From assembly GCA_963675035.1 (NCBI GenBank), contig OY776117.1:42141301-42205300 (forward strand): a stretch of 64,000 nt of DNA, given 5' to 3'. Origin of the DNA: Allygus modestus. Its lineage: Eukaryota; Arthropoda; Insecta; Hemiptera; Cicadellidae. Positions 1 to 13,500 of this stretch are shown here, piece after piece. A program made the translations under genes and the position numbers. Position 1 is the stretch's first letter, and the number at the start of each line of letters is the position of its first letter. Under the pieces are notes generated by a model that worked only from the letters and a program-made list of their open reading frames with translations, was not told the origin of the DNA and did not search any database.

Positions 1-640
1 ATAATACGCTTTTCTATTGTTGTAAATGTTAAATTTATTGCCTCACAGTTGGAGCGCCATTATGAAGCAGTATGATACGCTTCTTTATTATTCTTGTAAA
101 TGTTAGATTTTATTCTTTTAAATGTTGAATTGTAAATAATTGAAATGTAATTTTATTGTACTGACTTGGGTCTAAGTTTAATTTCAGATATCCACAAGTT
201 CAGTCAACTCTAGGCATTGCTCATTTAATAATCTTATCTCAGGGTCGCTTTTTTAATATAAATAAGAACTTAAAATGTATTTAAAATAAGAACAAAAGTT
301 AAGTTTTAAAATAAAGACTTTTTATTACACGTTACTTTATATAAATGATTGTAGACAAGATATCCAAAGTTGTTGCAGTTTTAAATTTAAATTAATGAAC
401 AAGTTCTATTCTAGACATGAAATAACCCTTTGGTACAATGACTGGTGAAAGTCCACTTAGCTGTTTTCACTCTACTTCCAGATGACTGCCCCCTGATCGG
501 TGGTCTGTGGTCCAGCGTTGTCGCCTTGGTGTTGGTGATGGTCAGCGCCCCCGTCGATTCTCGAATAAAAGTTCTATACCACCGATTCCACGCACCGTTA
601 TGGTTGAAGCACCGGTGTCTAATGTTTATGTCTTTCGTCG
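1..640. other. Unassigned AT-rich sequence
   Basis: No coding exon, TIR or clear repeat family recognised. A short open frame at 445-651 has no recognisable domain. Confidence 0.4.
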
Positions 641-649
641 CGTGTTTAT

Positions 650-1260
650 AATGGATCTCGGGTCGTTAATGTAAATGCTTGTTAGCGCCACTTATTGTCT
701 CGGGTTAATAATAGTTAATTTTCTTCCACTAATAATCGCCTCAACAGTTCGTTATCACTATATAAAGCTGATTTCCCAAGGACTGGGTACAAAGGTAGAA
801 TAAAGACTGTCACACGTCCCTACACCATGAATCTCGACAAGTGATATCGCACACGACTAACAGGCTCTAGGCCTCGGTGGCTAGTGCCGGTACGCCAATG
901 TGCTCGATGATGACTGTATGTCCACCCCGCAAGGGTGCTCTGCTCAGACTGTCACACGCGTCACCCCGCTATGGGTGTTCGACACACAGATACGACCTGC
1001 CGCCTCTAAGGCTCCAGGCTCACTCTCTTGCGGCCGCGCTGCTCCCGGGGTAATGCTAGAAATCACGTGACTACCCTCGACCAATAAGATTTGTTTCTAG
1101 AATACCATGGCTTGGACCGCACTCGATACCACAGCGTTGTTGTAATTCCCAACTCCACCTCCTCTGTGAATCATCGCCTTTCTCGTTTTAACTGGAAAGT
1201 ATTTTGCCGTTGGACGCTACCAAATAAATCTCAACCGTCTTCCTGACTTTATATTTTAAT
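650..1260 (+). mobile_element. Possible LTR remnant
   Basis: CTATATAAAGC near 760 is followed about 35 bases later by AATAAAG, then a GC-richer stretch to about 1060 and another AATAAA near 1223. A TATA box close to a poly(A) signal is typical of insect LTRs. I cannot define ends, a primer-binding site or any gag/pol coding. Confidence 0.25.
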
Positions 1261-1346
1261 ATTATTTTACGCTGTTTTATTGAATGAATTTGATTATTTC
1301 GAGGTTATTATTTAATTACTACTAGGGTTTTCGACCCACCACAAAC

Positions 1347-2007
1347 ATTAGGGCTGAGTATGCAGGTTTGCTGCTACGGGGATAATCAATCAATTTCTTG
1401 TGCAAATATCAATAAACCAATACTACGTGAAGCAACATACCAAGTTTCATCAATATACAATCGTAAATAATCGAGATAACACATTTTATTTATTCTCCAT
1501 AAGAATAACATTGGACAACGTACTGTGTTTCGCACTTTGAATATCTCTGCAACGGTTGGACGTAGAATCACAATTTAAACACCACAATGATTTTTTTTTG
1601 GAGCTGAGTTGATTGGTAAAAGCATGTAAAAGCGAATGTTAAGTTTACATTAAAATTAACTGAGAAGAAGCCAAAAACCTTTTTCCCTTATGATTAACAT
1701 GGGAGATTTTATGAGCAGGTTTTTTTATTTCCTCCGCAACCACTTAACCTAAGTTAGTAATTCAAAAAACTATATTTTTTAACTATAACATGACCTAAAC
1801 CAAAATTAAGTGTTTTAAAAATGTTAGGTTAAAAAAATTAAAAAACTGATTTTTGGAAAATTTTAAACCCCCTTTCCCATAGTCAAATTTTTCTGGTTTT
1901 TGAACTTAAAGTCATAAATGCTACTTTACACATTTGAGCCGACTAACTTCATCGAAATCGGACTTTTTTACTCAAGTTATCGCATTCACGGTCACACATA
2001 TGGACAT

Positions 2008-2054
<47 letters not shown>

Positions 2055-2193
2055 TATATATATAAATTTGAACGAATAGTGTTTTTGTCATCTGGGGACT
2101 TCAAACCTAAAGTTAAGTCTTACGTCCCGGGTTTAAGTCTTACCATGAGACCTACGGTAATAGCTTCCTCCCTAGGGGAAATTTACTAAAAGG
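1347..2193 (+). mobile_element. Helentron-like (HINE) copy, subfamily 1, 5'-truncated
   Basis: Starts inside an internal tandem unit (GAGTATGCAGGTTTGCTGC) and runs through the AACGTACTGTGTTT motif, the AACCACTTAACC segment, an (AT)n tract (about 2012-2062) and the terminal segment ending in GGGGAAATTTACTAA. It matches the copy at 30832-32951 in order and content. Confidence 0.75.
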
Positions 2194-3110
2194 CGTATTA
2201 CTTTCTCCCGACAGTACACTTCTATTATTAAAAGAATGCATAGATAGGTTTTCACTGATTCAAAGTACAAAAGGATTATATAAAAATGGTCGGGACTGTT
2301 GCTCTATAGTGAGAGGAATACAGGGTGTTTGTCCAGCGACTACGGCAACCGGCCCGGTATATAGACATTGTCCTACAACCGAGACATACATTGTGTAGAA
2401 TCATTGCCACACATGCACACATGTCCTTGGTCGCAGTGTCCACATGGGAGCTAGCTCCAGATGAAGGAGCTGTGGGCCCCTAGGCTCAACCAGTGGTAGG
2501 CACTATTGTCGCCAAGATCGAAGTTGGTGAGACCCTTTTTTCTTTGCTTGAATCAGGCTTTTGCATGTAGTTATGTGTGGTGCGGGTCCCTAGGTGCAGC
2601 CTTTTTTTAAAAATAAAATCTAATATAAGTAGTCTATTTGTATTAACTATTTATTTATAAGGCATTTTTCGTGAATAGATCTCAAAATTGCTTTTAGGAA
2701 AAGCAGTAAAAAAAACCTCAAATTGTTGTTTACAGCCCCCGGGATTTCAACCTGTGATCCCTTGAACCGAACGGTCAAATATTCAAATCGACATCATGAT
2801 TTAGATTATTTTAATTAGTTAGTTAAAATAACTTAATGAATTGTTGAGAAATAAAAGAAAAAGGCAGAACAATAAATTAATTTTGCCCTCAAAATGTATT
2901 TTACTTCTGTAATTTGTCAATAGATACGGAGATGTTATTTTCTAGGACATAATTTTACCATATTACCTGTTTTAGAAGTTTTAAATTTAAGGGTAAAAAA
3001 GGGTAGTACGCTTATTTTGGAGGGTAAAAGAGGATAATTTTAAGCTTCTATGAGGGTAATATAATCAAAACACATTGGCAACACTGACTCTGAACGTCTT
3101 TTTTTGGAAG
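2194..3110. other. Unassigned sequence, GC-richer block 2280-2560
   Basis: The block 2280-2560 has balanced composition and resembles no family in the window. The segment near 2740-2800 has a weak B-box-like motif on the - strand but no A box at the right spacing. Confidence 0.3.
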
Positions 3111-3114
3111 GTTG

Positions 3115-3235
3115 TTTTTGGTTTTTTAGGCTGAATCCAATGGTGAAAACTAAAACTGGATTTCTTATATGTAAACAAATCAAAATAAACATTTTTGGGG
3201 TACTAAACCACCTTCGGATGGGGAGACTTGTCTGA
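3115..3235 (+). mobile_element. Helentron-like fragment, subfamily 2 middle part
   Basis: Contains AGGCTGAATCCAATGGT, then TTTTTGGGGTACTAAACC and CCTTCGGATGG, collinear with the middle of the copies at 44888 and 61224. No ends are present. Confidence 0.6.
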
Positions 3236-4355
3236 TTCCTTACGACGATAGCAAAACGGGACGGACCTCATCAGTCACAAAATGACCAATCGGCATTCCG
3301 GCATGCCCAGGGTTGATTACAATAAGCCCACTATATTCAAATTCACTTCCAAGAATGATATATTGAAATGGCCACACTTGCCACCATACAAATGAAGTTT
3401 TACTCCACAACTGTGAACGGTTACCCAAAATTGCCTTAAAATAAAAATGCACAAAAAAGTTGATTATATTTTGTTTTTAACTTGTTTTTTGTTTATGTTT
3501 GCCTTATAATCCCTATTAAATCTTATAATGAGTGATTAGGTACAATATTAAGAGTTATTATGAGTTTAAGGAATTCTAGGGTAATTAATGGTAATGACGT
3601 TTGATTCTAGGGTATAAGTAGCCAAATCCTAGGGTAAAACTAGTCTGAGGTGGTGGCAAAACTTATCTCAATCAACTTAACTAGCTGTCATTCCATTGCT
3701 GTCAAGCAACGTTAAAGTTAAAATATTCACAACAATTTCCCAATTGAGGAGAAAAATAACTTTATAATTTTCTTAGTCGCTTTAAAAATTGTTGGGTTAT
3801 TTCGCTCTGTCGATATCACCGAAAATATAAAAATTTAAGTAGCTTATTACTCTTTAATAATCGTATAAAACCATCTGTGTGTTCTTCATAACCTGTCAAG
3901 GGAAATACCGGCCTGTTATGGTCTCTCTAGACTCCGGGCAGTATTTAGAAAAATTATATTATAATGAAGTAGGGACAAACGATCTATTTATTTATTCACC
4001 AACGGCATACACCACTTTACAATATTCAAACAACCACGATCGTGGTTACTTTTGACTTCATATATTACAATAATACTTTCTCCATATTATTGGGGGACAA
4101 CTGCCTGCCCTTTCCACCCCAGAATTACGCCTATGGTATTAAGCACTATTTTGATATTCATACTATAAAAAAGGTACTTCAAATAGTAGGTCCTAGGTCT
4201 AATTAGTATAAAATACATTTCAAGTTAGCCTACAACAAGTTATTAATTTTCTAACGTCCCACGTTATTTTGAAGCTGGACCTCCCCCCCTATTGTATAGC
4301 TTGTGTATGACCCCCAATCAGTGATCATTTATGTCCTACATATAAGAAAAATATA
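3236..4355. other. Unassigned sequence
   Basis: No gene found. GGGTAA/GGGTAT motifs recur around 2990-3060 and 3580-3640, which may mark an unclassified repeat. Confidence 0.3.
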
Positions 4356-4738
4356 TGCGGGTCATCCAGAAAGTGAAGAACGTTTTGGCGCTGCGCCAAG
4401 CTCCCCCACCACTGTGATTGTGTGTGTGACAGCCCACTCACCTCCCTACTAAAGTAATTTATAAGCCCAGTCTCGTTGCTAAGCATGGGTCTTGTTTCTA
4501 CAGCAGTTTAAAATTGCGGCATCAATCAAATATATCGCCAAATCTGAGATCCATAGTGTTATCGTTTTATGAATTCGCCAAATGCCCGGCCTATTGAAAT
4601 TTATATACATTCACCAAAAAAAGATTAGTTACCTATTGTGAAAGTGCAACAGAAGAGCACACTAACTTATTCAAGAAGACAATTAAGTACCCTATTTTGA
4701 TCATGCATGGTGAGGATCGGAATGGCAGGCACTGGCAC
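4356..4738 (+). mobile_element. Mariner-like element, 5' half only
   Basis: Starts TATGCGGGTCATCCAGAAAGT and is collinear with the left arm of the element at 31284-32058, including the segment that translates to a degraded mariner helix-turn-helix (HGEDRNGRHW-like). There is no right terminus, so it is truncated. Confidence 0.6.
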
Positions 4739-4880
4739 CACCCCTTATAATTTATTTAGGACAAAAAACACATAGCCTAGGTACTGTACCTAGTTGTAGA
4801 ACAAATAAAAGTAAAATAACATAAAATAAATAATAACCTGTACCCAAGCTAAAATAATAAATCGTCATTTTATAAAAAAA

Positions 4881-5233
4881 CTAACAGCATAAAATAAAAC
4901 TAAGTTAGTCTCACAACACTACAAAATACACTTATACTTATAAGTGTACTTATATTTACACTTATACTGTACAGTACTTACATACAAGACGGTAAATATA
5001 CGAAAAAGATGGTACAAGGTGATCGATTTCAACCAGTCCCATCAGGCCCAATCAGAGAATGACAGAAAAAAGATGGCATACAGCTTATATACTGGTTGAA
5101 ATTGATCACCTTGTACCTTGATTTGTTGTATGTATACCATCTTGTGTGTAAGTAGGCAAGTAGGCTACAGCATAACTTAAGTTTAAATATATTTTGTGGT
5201 GTTGTGAGACGTAGTTTTATTTTATCCTGCTAG
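4881..5233. mobile_element. Fold-back MITE, 353 bp
   Basis: The outer arms start CTAACAG and end CTGCTAG and match over about 170 bases each, with an inner near-perfect stem GGTACAAGGTGATC / GATCACCTTGTACC (5011-5117). I find no target duplication. Superfamily unknown. Confidence 0.65.
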
Positions 5234-5673
5234 GCCCCTAATTGTAACTTAAAAACATGTATCAGTATTATGCTGCTTGAAAAACTATTTAAAAATACTT
5301 AATAAACTTGCATCGATTTATTTCTACTTGCCCGCCCGTAGTGAAAATAACAAATAATTGGGCTTTAAAAAACTTTTTTTCCACACTTAAAACTCACTGA
5401 CTGATGGTCATCTCAGGCATATAAGAAAAATTACCTAAATAAACAATTAATTTTAGTAGTCACACACGAAGAACTATTTACAAAACTTATTACAAATCTG
5501 CTAAGTTACTGAACTACACAAGGAGACAATAAGGAATAAGGCTGATATCTACGGTCAACGACTCGAATCTGATGGAAATGAAGATTTTGAAACACATTTA
5601 CAACATGATATTCTTGGTATATGAGCTTCCTTTTTAACACAATATAACCTTTTGTTTCCTTTTTTTCCGGTAC
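5234..5673. other. Unassigned AT-rich sequence
   Basis: No gene, TIR or recognised repeat seen between the fold-back MITE and the hAT element. Confidence 0.35.
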
Positions 5674-5681
5674 TGTACACA

Positions 5682-6818
5682 TAGTGATGTAAAATACCTG
5701 GGTACTTAAAACTTGGGATAAATATCCTGGGTTTTTACCCAGGTAAATACCCAAAATTCATAAATACCCGGGTATTTTGGGTATTTATAATATTTTACAT
5801 GAAAACGCAAATGTAATTCATGTATACCATTGTTATTATCCAATTATAACGTTTGAGGATATTTTATTGGTTACAATTATTAATTATTGCACCAATAAAT
5901 AAATAATAAAATGACAATTTTTGTTAAAATACCTGTCAAATTTTCAAACCACATCACCACTAAACTATGAAGGAGCTGGTTAAATATGAGACATTTTATA
6001 AAATTTAAAAAATACAGTAGAACTTCGATATTTCGACACTCGATAGTTCGACAGTCTGTATACTTCGACACGGGCTGTGACGACATGACATGACAGTAGC
6101 GACGACCGATTGTGTCCTTGACGGGTTTGTTGGTCAGTAATGGGAGCCGGCTTATTGTTTTTGTGAACGTGTGCTACCGCCTTTTCTATAAATAACTTAT
6201 TCTTCCTACCCCCTACCTTGTCCTATCCACCCCTTTCCCCGCCCATCCCAGTAAGTAGGTCAAGTCAGTTCGCTCGAGACGCTGCAGGAGTTAAACACGT
6301 TTTTGATTCTTTCGTGGTACACTATTGTTTTTTTGCTCATAATACTCCCTGTGTTAAAATGTTCCATATACTCCCTATAGTTCGACATTTTGATAGTTCG
6401 ACACCCCTTTAGTCCACAAAGTGTCTAACTATCGAGGTTCTGCTGTATGTAATTTTATAATTTGACAAATACAGAACAAAATTACAATAATTAAATTTTA
6501 ATTCTTTTTCTCGAAAATTTTAAATTTATTGAACACTCCAAAAAGCCATCAAAGTAGTAAATACCCAGCCCTGGGTATTTATCTCGATCTTGTTCAGAAG
6601 TTAAATGCTTGTTGTAACCACGTTATACTCTTCAAAACAGTTTTTATGATCATTTTGTAATCTTTACAGCATGGGAACTTCAAATGAACCTACTAAAAAT
6701 CTCCTAAAAGTTATAAAAATCATAAATACCCACGTTTTGGGTATTTACCCGGGGTTTGGGGTAAATACCCATTTTTTATTTACCTACCCGATGGGTATTT
6801 ACCCGGCCCACATCACTA
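5682..6818. mobile_element. hAT-like non-autonomous element with 8-bp TSD
   Basis: TIRs TAGTGATGT... / ...ACATCACTA are flanked by TGTACACA at 5674-5681 and 6819-6826, a perfect 8-bp duplication. Subterminal regions are full of AAATACCC/GGGTATTT motifs. No transposase coding. A pogo-like element sits inside at 6015-6445. Confidence 0.88.
6015..6445. mobile_element. Pogo/Tigger-like MITE nested in the hAT
   Basis: TIRs CAGTAGAACTTCGATATTTC / TATCGAGGTTCTGCTG are flanked by TA on both sides. TTCGACA motifs are repeated near both ends. 431 bp, no coding. Confidence 0.78.
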
Positions 6819-6826
6819 TGTACACA

Positions 6827-7246
6827 TAATTATATTTTTGCTTTAAGCCTAATTCTCTTCAAGCATTTTAGTTAGAAGCAGTTTTCGAGACACTCAGGAA
6901 ATATTTATTTATTTGTAAGAACATTTTTGAGCAAAAGGCAAAGATCTGAGTAATATGTTATTTATATGGACAACACTGTCCTCACTGTCTTTAATTCACT
7001 GCACAGATCAATAGCCAATAGTGAAGGGCAGTTGAGGTTAAAAAAAGGAGTGTAGAATAGGCCCTATCATTTTTTAAAGGTACATATTTTATTCCATTTA
7101 TCGATTATTTAAGTACGGCATCATATTTTTTATTTGAACATAACAAAGAATGGAGCAAAAAATGGGGTTTTGAGTGGCAAAAATTGCTGCTCGCCAGGTA
7201 TAGGTTTAATAAAGTAAATGTTTTGAGTGTCAAACAATCAAACGTT
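6827..7246. other. Unassigned sequence
   Basis: No gene or repeat family recognised. Confidence 0.35.
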
Positions 7247-7733
7247 CACTAACACACTGACACTTCATTGTTGCTGGATTAGGAACCCCAGCATAGCTGC
7301 TAAGCACATCTTCCACAAGCGGGAAATTCACGCAGGTTACCGGAAGGATAGGATATTGCAGGAAAGGAAATGGTGGGATGGGACAGGCAGCCAAAATGAC
7401 CTTTCAGAGGGCCAACTGCTATGCTCCTGTGACAGCTGTGATCAGGCTGAAACAGGCGGACCCGCTCTGCCCTCTAACTGGCCAACTCAACTGACAAGAG
7501 TATCCATGTACAACAGCCAGGGACCATACATTCTCAGGTTGGGGACCAAACCCGGAGTTTCCGTTCCCAGCCGCTGCAAATGGAGGGACCAAAGGTAAAA
7601 GGGAAGTTTGCCATAATGGACAGCCAAAAGACTTACCTTATGTAATGCCAACTTAATTTTCTGTACCCAATGTCAGCCTCAAAACTGGTATCTAGACCAG
7701 TTTTAAGGTTGTCCTGGGACACTAACACACTGA
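7247..7733. mobile_element. Retroposon copy 1 (459 bp) with 14-bp TSD
   Basis: The core 7261-7719 is flanked by CACTAACACACTGA at 7247-7260 and 7720-7733. The same core occurs at 43134-43595, also with a 14-bp duplication. The length of the TSD points to target-primed reverse transcription, but there is no poly(A) or recognisable tRNA head, and the open frames inside look accidental. Confidence 0.75.
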
Positions 7734-8130
7734 ATATTTAACATACCGGTAGGACGTCATAGAGCAACAGATTCTTGGTTAATCGGAACGGATGCGTTTG
7801 GATATTGTTGGAAACTCAGTCTGGGTCGTCTTCCATTCGTGGAAATAAACCGTAGGAAAGAACTACAGTGATGATTTTCTTAGTTTTAAAAACGAAGGCT
7901 ATTAAATTTGCATTAGGATGTACCTACTCAAAATAGTAGCCTATTTAAGATAGTACCTATAAGTTAGTATGCTAAATTTAACGTCCCCTTGCGAGCATGG
8001 AAAATTGATTTTTGTTTTTTGCATAGGTATGTAAATTGAAGTCCGTAGATTTTACAATAGTGCAGTGTAATACACAACTTAAACAGAATTGTCCATCATG
8101 CCATGTTTACAGATTCCTAAAGAAAACTAA
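7734..8130 (+). other. Presumed 5' flank / 5' UTR of the HMG20-like gene
   Basis: No TATA box or CpG-rich core is evident. The transcription start may lie further upstream in a non-coding first exon. Confidence 0.3.
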
Positions 8131-8197
8131 ATGGACGTCAGTGAAGAGAATGATAGAATTGAGCTGCCAAGTGAACAAACCAGTGATCCATCCTCAG
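8131..8197 (+). CDS. HMG20A: HMG20-like exon 1 (start codon)
   Basis: Begins at ATG 8131, directly preceded in frame by TAA (8128-8130), which fixes the start. It encodes 22 acidic, polar residues (MDVSEENDRIELPSEQTSD...) plus one base of a split glycine codon. The donor is CAG|GTAGGG at 8198. A possible upstream 3' splice site (TTTACAG, ending 8111) would make 8112-8130 the 5' UTR part of this exon. Confidence 0.85.
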
Positions 8198-10445
8198 GTA
8201 GGGAAATATTTGGAGTTTGGAAAGAATACTTACAATCAATATGTTGCAATGCTAAGCTAGTAATTTGAAATTAAGCACCTTTAAAAAAGTAAGGAAGTAA
8301 ATTGCTTCAAAAAGAAGGCTTACTTTGTAGCCTACTTGATTCTTTTCGGTTATATGCAATTAATATTGGCCTTTAATTTATTAACCATAAGGTTACAACA
8401 TAATACATGTAGGCTAGATGATTCATTTACAAATAGCACTTAGTTTTAAAGGGCACAGATAAAGAAAATCAAGAATATATCATTTTTATTTTTGATTTGT
8501 ATTAAAATGAATAAAGGAGTTGATTTAATTTGATGATGTATAGGTCAATTATTTAGGCAGTGCCAAGTGTGAAAATATTTTGTGCATGTAGGGGAGGAAA
8601 AGTCGACCTCCAACCACTTCTCACTCGAACCACGAGAGGGGATAGGGGAAGTTTTACCCCATTCACCGTTCATTCACAATGGTTGGTAAAGAACTTAGTA
8701 ATGACTAACTTGTTATTTTTTTGGTAACAGTTGCAACTGTTAAAACTCTGCCTTACAAGAATCGGAGCGATGGTGAGGCGAGCGCAACCATCCCGAGCGT
8801 TGGTGAACTAGCCCTCCTCATTCTCGCGTTCGCCATCGCTCGGCTGGACTCGGCGAGAGTGTAGAGCCGGCTTAAATGTGTCGAGGGTGACACTGTGGAA
8901 CCAAACGAAAACTTTAGTTCCATTAAAACACTTTATTAAACAAATAACTGTAATGACTGATGTTTTTAATACTATGAAGTACTATTCTTTCATGCAAATA
9001 AACATATTAGTATTACTGTAATTCTTTATACATTTGGCCCACTCAAATCATAGGGTTAGGCGTTCATCAATGCTCGAAGCGGCGCGCAATGACGTGAGGC
9101 AACCTCCCTGTACGTTGAAAAACGGTTTCCGACAAACATGATGTAGGCTAGTAAAAATGCTGCGCAAAGTTTGCTAATATTTCTATAGCTGTTAAATTAT
9201 GACTATGAGGATCGATATAAATCATTACATATTCTCGCATGAATTCCGTTTTAAAAAGTTGAGATATGCAATAAAGACGTAGGCCTATACAATAATTATT
9301 ATTACTATAAGTGTAAGTTTTTTTTTATAATTAACAGTTTTGAAATAATAGTTTTAGGAATAACGTCCAGCGACACTGTAAAACTAACGTATTGATTTAT
9401 AAATTATAGCTGTGACTAAGCAGTTTTAGGCTAATAAAAAAAAATAAAAAAACAACTGCTTTAGCCAATGGTGAGAGTGCAAGGACCGTGATTGGTTAAC
9501 TTCATCTTCAGGTAATGCTGGAGAGGAGGAAGCATTACCCCTCACATTATGTTATGACAAATGCACGCATGTAATGTGTCTTTTGGTTACTAAATGAAAA
9601 CAAGGAAAAAAAGAAATTTTTCTTTATTATTCTAACATGATTTCTGACTGCCAAAATTAAGCCATAATTGATTCATCAATGACATAGGATTAGCCTTATA
9701 CAATATTTATCAGTGAGCCTGAAATCATCCTGACAAAACAATATTATATTTACTTAACATATCCCGTGTCGTCCGGTAGACCTTGATAATATTTTTTCCT
9801 ATTTTTAGTTGCAGGAATATCAAACAATGTGGAGAAAGCAGAGAATGGATCAGCAAAAAAAGGATCTGTGACTAAAGGGAAGAAAAGAAAGAGGACAGTA
9901 AGAGATCATACAGCGCCTCGACAGCCGCTTACAGGTAAATTTGCAGCAGGGAAAGTAGAAAGCAGCCAGAAATATATATAACATTTAAATACATCGGGTA
10001 GCAAAGTAGTTATTATCATACTTGCATGCAAATTTGCTCTAGGCCTACCTACATAATGAAATAAAAATGTAAGGACCTCTTTCAACTATTTTTTGAGCTT
10101 AAAATTTTGTAATATATTTTATTTCAAGTCAGTGGTTTCTAACTAACTCAACAATTTATTACAAAGCCTTTCTTTTGAAAAACTTGGGCTCCATAAATTT
10201 TACTGTCTGAAACTTTGCAACAGATTTTGACTGGTACTAAGGCATTTGCAGACCTCAAAACACCGTCCGATACGGACAGGAGAGGTTATTTTATACATTA
10301 TAACGTTATTTAGGTGGGTGTCAAGTATTCTTTGCCTAAATCTAACTTACCATAAGTGATCATATTTATGGAAAATATAATGGGCCCCATGGAAAGCAGA
10401 CAGTTTTCAGCCCACAATATGAAAATGTCATCGCTGATCATGTTG

Positions 10446-10520
<75 letters not shown>

Positions 10521-13500
10521 TTACTCTTTGTTTCAAACTGTGTTTTAAATGCCTTTTCCCCTTACGGTTCTTTGTGTAGTTTCATTTTAGGTGCAAAGAA
10601 TAAACAGCTGAAACCGTGATGTAAGAATACTCTTTATTCATCCCCAACCCATTTCAATTTTTTTTTAAATTTAATTTTTAAGCCTTTGACTGGTGCAAAT
10701 GCATCTGCAGTCCTGAAAACACCGTCCTACTACGGACAGCACAGGTTAGTTTAGGCGTTATAATGATACTTAAGTCAGTGTCCGGGATTAGAGTGTTTGT
10801 TAATCCAGTTAACAGCTATCCAGTTAATCCAGTTTGATTTATGTTTTATTTATTTTATAATAACACGTAACACATAGAAAGGTACAGGGATATAGTAAAT
10901 GATACACACACTTTACAATGGTATGGTTTTTATTGGTGACATCGTTGTTTTCCTAAAAAACGTAAAAAAGTGTCTGGGCTTAGCCGGTTTTACGGTACTA
11001 GGTTCAGGATCAATTTTACAGGACAACACAAATTGATGTTTTTTGTAAAAACATCGCTTTATTCAGATTACAATTTTAAAAAATGCCATTAGTGAGAAGA
11101 CAGGAAAATACAGTGTGCAAGTTTAAGACTAGCCTTAAAACATTTTTACTCGAAAATTCTTGTTATTCATTGCAAGAATTGGTACTTTTCAGCAATCATT
11201 AGGGCAAATTTCAGCTAACCTAACCCTCTACATCCATTTCACTGGTATGGATGTCCCGGTTGGAGCCAGGCATCTTTGACAGTTCCAACATTGCTGCGGC
11301 TGTTCAGAAGCAATGGAAGGTACAAGGTCCTCTATAAACTAATCTGCTGTATAACCACTCAGTATTCCTGGGAAAGTTTTCTCATCCACGTTGCGTTGAT
11401 GATATGCAATTGTGATGGATTATTGGAATTGTTTTCAGGATATATTCGGTTTCTCAACGACCGAAGAGAAGCAGTTCGCAATGAAAACCCAAATCTGCCC
11501 TTTTCTGAAATAACTAAAATTCTTGCTGGAGAATGGATGAATCTTCCAGCAGAAGAAAAACAGGTATTTTTAATCTGGTACTTATAATTAGAATTGTACA
11601 CATTTTTAATTTGATCTGTGAAAGAAGCAGAAAGATTTGATTATTTAACCCTAGGACTGCCCTGGGCTGATTTATGCTTAATTGCTCGGTGCCCTGGCAA
11701 TTTTGCCCATTTTGCAGAGGTTTTTTTAACAATTCGCAGTGCCTAAACTACTGTTAATAACCTAGTCATATGTATACTCGTTTTGTTCATAAAAGGAAGG
11801 AGATTTTGAATAAAATAAAATAAAAGGAATCCCTGTTGGTAGTTTTTTTGCAAAATGTGAAAAACCAAAATTTTATAACAATTTTTGAAATAATTTTCAA
11901 AAATAGAGTCCTAGCATTTTTACACTAATTTTTTGACAGACAATCAAAGATATACACAATTTAGGCAATTTATTTCCCTACGTGGAAATGTGTTTGAATT
12001 ATTTTAAAACATTTTGTTACGCAAATTATGGAAAGAAATACGGAAACCGTGGAAAATCGAGAAACTTACGCTGTACATTTGAAAAATTAAAATAAAATAA
12101 AAAGTATAAAAGTAATATACTAATACTGTTATATTACTAAAGGTAACAATACAGTTATTGGAAATAATGCACTTTTGTACAAATTAATAACTGTTTTTAT
12201 GATTTTATATGAGTTGAAAAACATAATTTGAGTTTCGCCGAAAGCGAAAATTAGTTATTCAAAGCTAAATCTAATTTTTGTACTTTATTATAATATAATA
12301 AATGATACTTATGTTTATAGTAAACATAGTTCTGAACAAGAATATATATATATATATATAGAAATATGAACAGATAAAGGTTCCATAAGCATATATTGAT
12401 TTTTGAACAAATTTGTAGCATAGGCCTTGCCATATTCAAGCAAAATCTGCAGAGGTTACTACAACAATAAAAGATAACCCTATCATATGCATACTCTTTT
12501 TGGTCACAAAAGAACAGAGAATTTCAATAGAATAAAATAAATCAAACGCGATTAGGTAGAATTTGAGTTAAAGTAAAAAAAGTGAAAATTTCCAAATTCA
12601 TTCTAGGCCTAGCCTAGAAAACACTCACATTTTCAATAACGCACATTTGAACATAAATAATAATATTTACCCATAGTAATATGGATAAATATTACTACTT
12701 GCTCACACACTAATCGACAATACACTTGTTTTTTCACTAAAACACTCAGATTTGATAGTAAAATACGAATAATAACCTACCGGCACTAACAAACAGACAT
12801 CGGCTCTGGCTAGCAGAAAGAATAAACAACTCGTATTTCCTGCTACCTAATAAGAGTCACTTGACACTCCACACACTTGGCACCGCTACAAAGAGGAAGA
12901 AGGTTTTCCTGGCTTCAAAGTGATATGATTTACATCACACTAAATCAATTTTATAAGTATTTATATAATGATTTATAATCCCGCAATTGTCGGGGAATAG
13001 GAATAATCAAGGGCCTGACTTAACAGCTGATTTCATAAGTTATTTCTTAGACTTTCTGAAATCGTAAGCTAAATGACACTTCACGAAAAGAAAGAATAAC
13101 TCCTGTTCTTTCTAATGGTACCAACGACCTTCTGTTTGGGCCAAAATAGAAACACTACGATTTTTTTGAAGAACAGCTGTTTTACGAGATTTCGCCGGTT
13201 GCGAGTCGAAAATGATCCGTGCGCAAACTTTCGTTCAACTTAAAATAGCAATTGTATTGATCTGTTGGTGCTACAAGGTTCGTTTATATATGAAAATGAA
13301 AGTTTAGAATCTCCTCTTTAAAATGGTATCAATATTATTACGTTTCTCGGTCATCTTCAATGCATTATAAGCAGTTCAAAAAAAATGACCCCATTCCCCG
13401 AATATCGGGGAAAGGACACTAGGCCACGACATGCATTCCCTGAATGTTCGGGGAAAGGCAGTCCTAGGGTTAAATGCTATCACAATTTCATCGGATAACT

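Noticed and set aside
2725..2800. tRNA-like segment on the - strand (GGTTGAAATCC)
   Set aside because: The B-box-like motif stands alone; no A box or cloverleaf could be drawn.
7227..7598. 123-residue open frame
   Set aside because: It lies in the retroposon; the second copy at 43134 does not keep the same frame open, so coding constraint is absent.
10356..10619. 87-residue open frame rich in Ile-Tyr, and similar frames at 20344-20648, 32724-32906, 45640-45900, 49658-49882 and 61846-62262
   Set aside because: The Ile-Tyr runs are (AT)n microsatellites read in frame, and the remainder is Helentron-like non-coding sequence shared by copies in other frames.
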